A DNA stretch of 64,000 nucleotides from JBBQNY01 sp038255255. Its GTDB lineage: Bacteria; Pseudomonadota; Gammaproteobacteria; Xanthomonadales; Ahniellaceae. The position numbers and the translations under genes were made by a program. This document shows positions 60,145 to 64,000 of the stretch, in pieces. Location: contig JBBSLL010000012.1 of assembly GCA_038255255.1 (NCBI GenBank), forward strand, positions 1 to 64,000, written 5' to 3'. Position 1 is the stretch's first letter, and the number at the start of each line of letters is the position of its first letter. The notes under the pieces were generated by a model that searched no databases, was not told the DNA's origin, and saw only the letters and a program-made list of their open reading frames with translations.

Positions 60145-61530
60145 CTACTTGCCGATGCAGAAGGTCGAGAAGATCTGCGCGAGCAGGTCGTCGGGGGTGA
60201 AGGCGCCGGTGATTTCGCCGAGCGTCTGCTGCGCCTGACGCAGTTCTTCCGCGGCGAGTTCGCCCGCGCCACGATCGGTCAGATGTGCGCGGGCCAGTTC
60301 GACGTGGTCACCCGTGCGTTCGAGTGCGTCCACGTGACGCGCACGTGCGCTGAAGGTGCCGCCGGCCTCACCGCCGCCGGCCCGGTCGGCGAGCAGCGCC
60401 TCGAGCAGTTCGACGCCGCGGCCGTCGTGGGCGCTCAGCCATGCATGCGCGCCGCCGTCGCGATATTCGACATGAGGCTCGACGCCCGCGAGGTCGATCT
60501 TGTTGTGCACGATGATGTGGCGTGGCGAAATCGCACCCGCTCCCCCGACCCCTCTCCCGGGGGGAGAGGGGAGAAGTGCGGCTTCCTCGAGTGCGTGTGT
60601 CCCTGAAGCCGTGGCGGTGGCGTCGACGACTTCGATGACGAGGTCGGCGCGGGCGCGCTCGGCGTGCGCGCGGCGCACGCCTTCGGCTTCTATGGCGTCA
60701 CTGGTCTCGCGCAGGCCCGCCGTGTCGACCAGTTCGATGCGCGCGCCCCCCAGCGACACCACTTCGCGGAGCACGTCGCGCGTCGTTCCCGGCGTTGCGG
60801 TCACGATCGCCCGATCGCTCCGCGCGAGTGCATTGAGCAACGAGGACTTGCCGACGTTCGGCGCGCCGGTGATCACCACGTAAAGCCCGTCGCGCAATAG
60901 CTGGCCGCGACGCGCGCACTCGAGCAGCGCCGCGAGCGACGTGCTCAGCACCGACAGTCTCGCGGCGAGCGCGGGATCGGCCAGGAAATCGATGTCCTCA
61001 TCGGTGAAATCGATTGCGGCCTCGAGGTGCGCACGAACTTGAGTGAGTTCGGCCAAGAGCCCATCGACGTGGCGCGAGAAGACTCCGTCGAGGGAGCGCA
61101 GCGCGGCGCGTGCCTGGCGTTCGCTCCCGGCGGTGATGAGGTCCGCGATCGCTTCGGCTTGCGCGAGGTCGATCCTGCCGTTGAGGAACGCGCGTTCGCT
61201 GAACTCGCCGGCGCGGGCGCGGCGCGCGCCGAGTTCGCAGATGCGCGCGAGCAGTGATTCGAGAACGATGGCGTTGCCGTGGCCTTGCAGCTCCAGCACG
61301 TCTTCGCCCGTGTACGACGCCGGCGATTCGAATGCGATGACCAGGCAGCTGTCGAGCTTGTGCCCGTCGCTGCCTCGAATCACCGCATAGTGCGCGTGCC
61401 GCGCGACGGGATCGGTGCCGAGGAGCCGGCGCGCAATTGCGAACGCAAGCGGGCCGCTGACGCGCACGATGCCGACACCTCCGCCCGTTGCGGTGGCGAT
61501 GGCGGCAATGGTGTCGTCATCGTCGGTCAC
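60145..61530 (-). CDS. mnmE: tRNA modification GTPase MnmE (TrmE)
   Basis: MnmE partners MnmG in cmnm5U34 synthesis. It has the N-terminal tetrahydrofolate domain (DTIAAIATATGGGVGIVRVS, YTGEDVLELQGHG), the G domain (GAPNVGKSSLLNAL, DTAGLRET, NKIDL) and the C-terminal CIGK motif. GTG 61530 gives 461 residues (E. coli 454). Between G3 and G4 the protein carries LLPSPPGRGVGGAGAI, encoded by a CT/GA-rich palindrome, apparently an in-frame repeat insertion. TTG 61551 is an alternative start. Confidence 0.96.
   Translation of the reverse strand: MTDDDDTIAAIATATGGGVGIVRVSGPLAFAIARRLLGTDPVARHAHYAVIRGSDGHKLDSCLVIAFESPASYTGEDVLELQGHGNAIVLESLLARICELGARRARAGEFSERAFLNGRIDLAQAEAIADLITAGSERQARAALRSLDGVFSRHVDGLLAELTQVRAHLEAAIDFTDEDIDFLADPALAARLSVLSTSLAALLECARRGQLLRDGLYVVITGAPNVGKSSLLNALARSDRAIVTATPGTTRDVLREVVSLGGARIELVDTAGLRETSDAIEAEGVRRAHAERARADLVIEVVDATATASGTHALEEAALLPSPPGRGVGGAGAISPRHIIVHNKIDLAGVEPHVEYRDGGAHAWLSAHDGRGVELLEALLADRAGGGEAGGTFSARARHVDALERTGDHVELARAHLTDRGAGELAAEELRQAQQTLGEITGAFTPDDLLAQIFSTFCIGK
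60549..60571. repeat. CT/GA palindrome inserted in mnmE coding sequence
   Basis: CCCCTCTCCC (60549-60558) and GGGAGAGGGG (60562-60571) around GGG. It encodes part of a proline/glycine stretch absent from MnmE homologues I know, in the G domain between G3 and the NKIDL motif. Palindromes of this composition are interspersed repeats in Xanthomonadales and neighbours. Confidence 0.6.
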
Positions 61531-61626
61531 TGACGTGTACTCGCCTCTCAATGTTCGTCAGCGCGATTCCGTTCTTGGGTCGACAGAGCTTTCCACGAAC
61601 GAAACCCTCCTGTTGGCGGGCGCGAC

Positions 61627-63336
61627 TCAGTGCTTCGTGTCGCTCGCCTCGATGCGCTTGGTGATGACGTACTGCTGGATCAGCCCGAGCACGCCGTTGA
61701 CGGTCCAGTACAGCACCAGTCCCGCCGGAAAGAAGGCGAACATCACCGACATGATGACCGGCATCATCTGGAACATCTTGGCCTGCATGGGATCGAGGCC
61801 GGGCGACGTCGGCGACAGCTTCTGCGTCGCAAACATGGCCAGCCCGTTGAGCACCGGCAGCACGAAATAGGGATCGCGATCAGTCAGCGAATCGATCCAG
61901 AGGATCCACGGCGCGTGCCGGAGCTCGACCGACTCGATCAGCACCCAGTACAGGGCGATGAATACCGGGATCTGCACCAGCATCGGTAGGCAGCCGCCCA
62001 TCGGGTTGATCTTTTCCTTCTGGTACAGCTCCACCATCGCGCGATTGAGCTTTTCCTTGTCGTCGCCGTAGCGCTCCTTGAGCGATGCCAGGCGTGGCTG
62101 GAACTTGCGCATGCGCGCGAACGAGCGGTACTGCGCCTCGGTGAGCTTGTAGAACGCGAGCTTGATCAGCACCGTGAGCAGAACGATCGACCAGCCCCAG
62201 TTGCCGACGACCTTGTGGATCTTAGACAGCAGCCAGAAGAGCGGCTCGGCAAGGAACGTCACCATTCCGTAGTCGACCGTGTGGTTGAGGCCGGGCGCGA
62301 CGCTCGCGAGATTGTCCTGGAGCTTCGGGCCGATGTAGAACTCGAGCGGCAGGGAAGCACTCGCGCCTGGGGCGACGTTGCGCGTCGGGCCCATCGCTCG
62401 GATCAGATACCGCGATCGGGCGCCGGTCGCCTTGATCTCGTCGGTGCTGAAAGAAAACGGTTCGGCCGCAGGCGGGATGAGCGTGGCGACGAAATGGTGC
62501 TGGAGCATGCCCGCCCAGCCGCCCGTGATGTCGCGCCGGAGCGGCTCTTCGGCGTACTCGTCGAACGCCACTTTCTCGAATCGCTCCTCGGGACTCCACC
62601 AGCCTGCCCCGGAGAAGCTGTAGCTGTTCGGATCGGTGAACGACTGCTTGGTAACCGGGGCCTCGCGTTGCAACTGCCCGTACGCGTTGATCGCCATGGG
62701 TTGGGCACGCGCGTTCAGGACGCGCTGCTCGAGTCCGATGCGGTAACTGTCGCGTCCGAAGGTCCATGTCTTGGTGACCGTCACGCCCTCCTGCTGCCAG
62801 CTCAGCGGGACCGTGACCGTAGCGGCGCCGGGCGGCAGCGCGTACTGCATGCGCGGCGCGGTGAAGACCGCATTGTGATCCGGCAGGCTGGCGTCGTTCG
62901 AAACGAGACCCGTCTGCGCGACGAAATAGCGGCCCGCGGCGTTGTCGAGCAACGTGACGGACTGGTCGCGTTGCTTGTGCGACAGCGCGTAGTCGAGCAA
63001 CTGGACGTGTACGAGATTGCCGCCCACGGGATCTATCTCCGCGCGCAGCACGTCCGTCGTGACGACGATGCGCGGCAGGTCGCTGCGCGCGGGCACACCC
63101 GCGGAAGGAGCCTCGACCGCCGGGTCGGGGCCGGCAGACTTCGTCGGCACGCCCGGGACGTCATTCGTGTTGCGGACAGGTGACCGTGCGCCGGTCGCCG
63201 AGTCGTCTGTCGGTGTCGTGGCTGCGACGGCGGGGCCACGCGCCGTTACCGGCGCGTAGTCCTTCTGCCACTCCTGCCACAGCAGGAACGCAGTCAACAA
63301 GAGGGCCATCAACAGGAAATTGCGCGGATTGGTCAT
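61627..63336 (-). CDS. yidC: Membrane protein insertase YidC
   Basis: YidC inserts inner-membrane proteins, alone or with SecYEG. The 569-residue protein has the N-terminal anchor (NFLLMALLLTAFLLWQEWQ), a large periplasmic beta domain, and the conserved five-helix core (WGWSIVLLTVLIKLAFYKLT, NPMGGCLPMLVQIPVFIALY, PVIMSVMFAFFPAGLVLYWT). ATG 63336 begins at the expected MTNPRNFL. The order yidC-rnpA-rpmH is conserved. Confidence 0.96.
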   Translation of the reverse strand: MTNPRNFLLMALLLTAFLLWQEWQKDYAPVTARGPAVAATTPTDDSATGARSPVRNTNDVPGVPTKSAGPDPAVEAPSAGVPARSDLPRIVVTTDVLRAEIDPVGGNLVHVQLLDYALSHKQRDQSVTLLDNAAGRYFVAQTGLVSNDASLPDHNAVFTAPRMQYALPPGAATVTVPLSWQQEGVTVTKTWTFGRDSYRIGLEQRVLNARAQPMAINAYGQLQREAPVTKQSFTDPNSYSFSGAGWWSPEERFEKVAFDEYAEEPLRRDITGGWAGMLQHHFVATLIPPAAEPFSFSTDEIKATGARSRYLIRAMGPTRNVAPGASASLPLEFYIGPKLQDNLASVAPGLNHTVDYGMVTFLAEPLFWLLSKIHKVVGNWGWSIVLLTVLIKLAFYKLTEAQYRSFARMRKFQPRLASLKERYGDDKEKLNRAMVELYQKEKINPMGGCLPMLVQIPVFIALYWVLIESVELRHAPWILWIDSLTDRDPYFVLPVLNGLAMFATQKLSPTSPGLDPMQAKMFQMMPVIMSVMFAFFPAGLVLYWTVNGVLGLIQQYVITKRIEASDTKH

Positions 63337-63441
63337 GGGGCTCGTGCGGCAGTTCACGCCGCGTCGCGAGCGACGCCAGTGGCGCTGGATGAGTGGGGAG
63401 GGTTCCGGTTGCCAGGCGGGGGGACCCGTCCGGCGGAAGTG

Positions 63442-63885
63442 TTACGCGATGTCCTGGGTGGGCCCGGCGGACGGCATTGTGCCGTCGCGGAGCACGAGGT
63501 TCAACGCGGCAACGCGGTCGAACAGCCGGGTCAGGTCCTGGCGGAGCGCCTGCCCGCTCGCCGCGAGCGCCTCCGGTTTGGCGAAAACGACGATGTCGGA
63601 CTGTGGAAGCAACGCGCGTCGCGCACGAAAGACTTCCCGCACATGACGCTTGAGACGATTGCGGTCATGGGATTTGCGCACCACGCGCTTGGCGATGGCG
63701 AGTCCGAGTCGCGCCGTGGCCTCGCCTTCGCCGGGCGCGACCTGTGCGCGGAACAATGCACTCCCGCAACGCGAAGGAGCACTCAGTACGCGGTCGAAGT
63801 CGGACTTTCGGGTGAGCCGCGCGGTGCGCGGGAATCCCTCAGGGACGGACGCGGCGGCGGCCTTGCCGGCGCACGCGGTGGACAC
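63442..63885 (-). CDS. rnpA: Ribonuclease P protein component RnpA
   Basis: RnpA assists the RNase P RNA in 5' tRNA maturation. Features: FPRTARLTRKSDFDRVLSAP and the RNR motif VVRKSHDRNRLKRHVREVF. GTG 63885 gives 147 residues, starting two bases after the rpmH stop, as expected for coupled expression. An N-terminal extension of about 16 residues precedes the conserved part. Confidence 0.93.
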   Translation of the reverse strand: MSTACAGKAAAASVPEGFPRTARLTRKSDFDRVLSAPSRCGSALFRAQVAPGEGEATARLGLAIAKRVVRKSHDRNRLKRHVREVFRARRALLPQSDIVVFAKPEALAASGQALRQDLTRLFDRVAALNLVLRDGTMPSAGPTQDIA

Positions 63886-63887
63886 GG

Positions 63888-64000
63888 TTACGGCGCGAGG
63901 CGCTTGCGGCCCTTGGCGCGGCGCGCACGGATGACATTGCGGCCATCGGCGGTTTTCATGCGGGCGCGGAAGCCGTGCGTACGGGCGCGCTTCAAATTAC
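63888..64000 (-). CDS. rpmH: 50S ribosomal protein L34, partial
   Basis: The visible frame (SNLKRARTHGFRARM, then KTADGRNVIRARRAKGRKRL) is L34 without its first residues, which lie past the window edge. The stop is TAA 63888-63890. L34 is conserved next to rnpA and, in most proteobacteria, near dnaA and oriC. Confidence 0.97.
   Translation of the reverse strand, partial: NLKRARTHGFRARMKTADGRNVIRARRAKGRKRLAP

Overview
This is a GC-rich chromosomal window from a gammaproteobacterium, most likely a member of the Xanthomonadales (Lysobacterales). Three things point there: the housekeeping set (rpoH, priA, mnmG, bioBFHC, ubiA, recCBD, hrpB, mnmE-yidC-rnpA-rpmH), a sigma factor followed by DUF3619 and DUF3106 genes, and several GTAG-headed palindromic repeats of the type called SMAG in Stenotrophomonas. 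The rpmH end at the right edge suggests that dnaA and the classical origin lie just beyond base 64000.

Bases 1 to about 8000 are an accessory island. It starts with an IS3-family transposase cut by the window edge, followed by small unrecognised genes and a 5'-truncated gene. Next comes a compact Tn7-like transposition module at about 3005-7990: a small helix-turn-helix gene, a structured leader, a very short TnsA, a TnsB divided into two overlapping ORFs (catalytic core, then C-terminal beta-barrel and tail), TnsC/TniB and TniQ. No cas genes or CRISPR repeats accompany it. The module ends just upstream of rpoH, whose promoter region carries a near-perfect CIRCE (HrcA) operator.

From 8 to 64 kb the window is core genome with lineage-specific genes. 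8-24 kb holds rpoH, priA (with a DnaA-box palindrome upstream), a sigma/anti-sigma-like operon, a membrane protein and epimerase pair, a MATE exporter, sppA, an SDR and a transporter/dehydratase pair. 24-31 kb holds a probable structured RNA, mnmG, and the biotin operon bioB-F-H-C, which is divergent from a comF-like gene across a BirA-type operator. 31-48 kb holds ubiA, recC-recB-recD, a giant membrane-anchored ankyrin protein, a CPA2 antiporter and a stand-alone H-NOX sensor. 48-60 kb holds hrpB, tatD, a YadGH-type exporter, a flavodoxin reductase-like enzyme, and a five-gene operon (membrane protein, XRE regulator, secreted hydrolase, NatAB-type exporter) under a palindromic operator. 60-64 kb holds mnmE (with an in-frame palindromic insertion), yidC, rnpA and the start-less end of rpmH, all read toward lower coordinates.

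The least ordinary item is the Tn7-like module with its split TnsB. Next in interest are the CIRCE element at rpoH, the BirA operator at bioB/comF, the DnaA-box palindrome beside priA, and the structured RNA upstream of mnmG.
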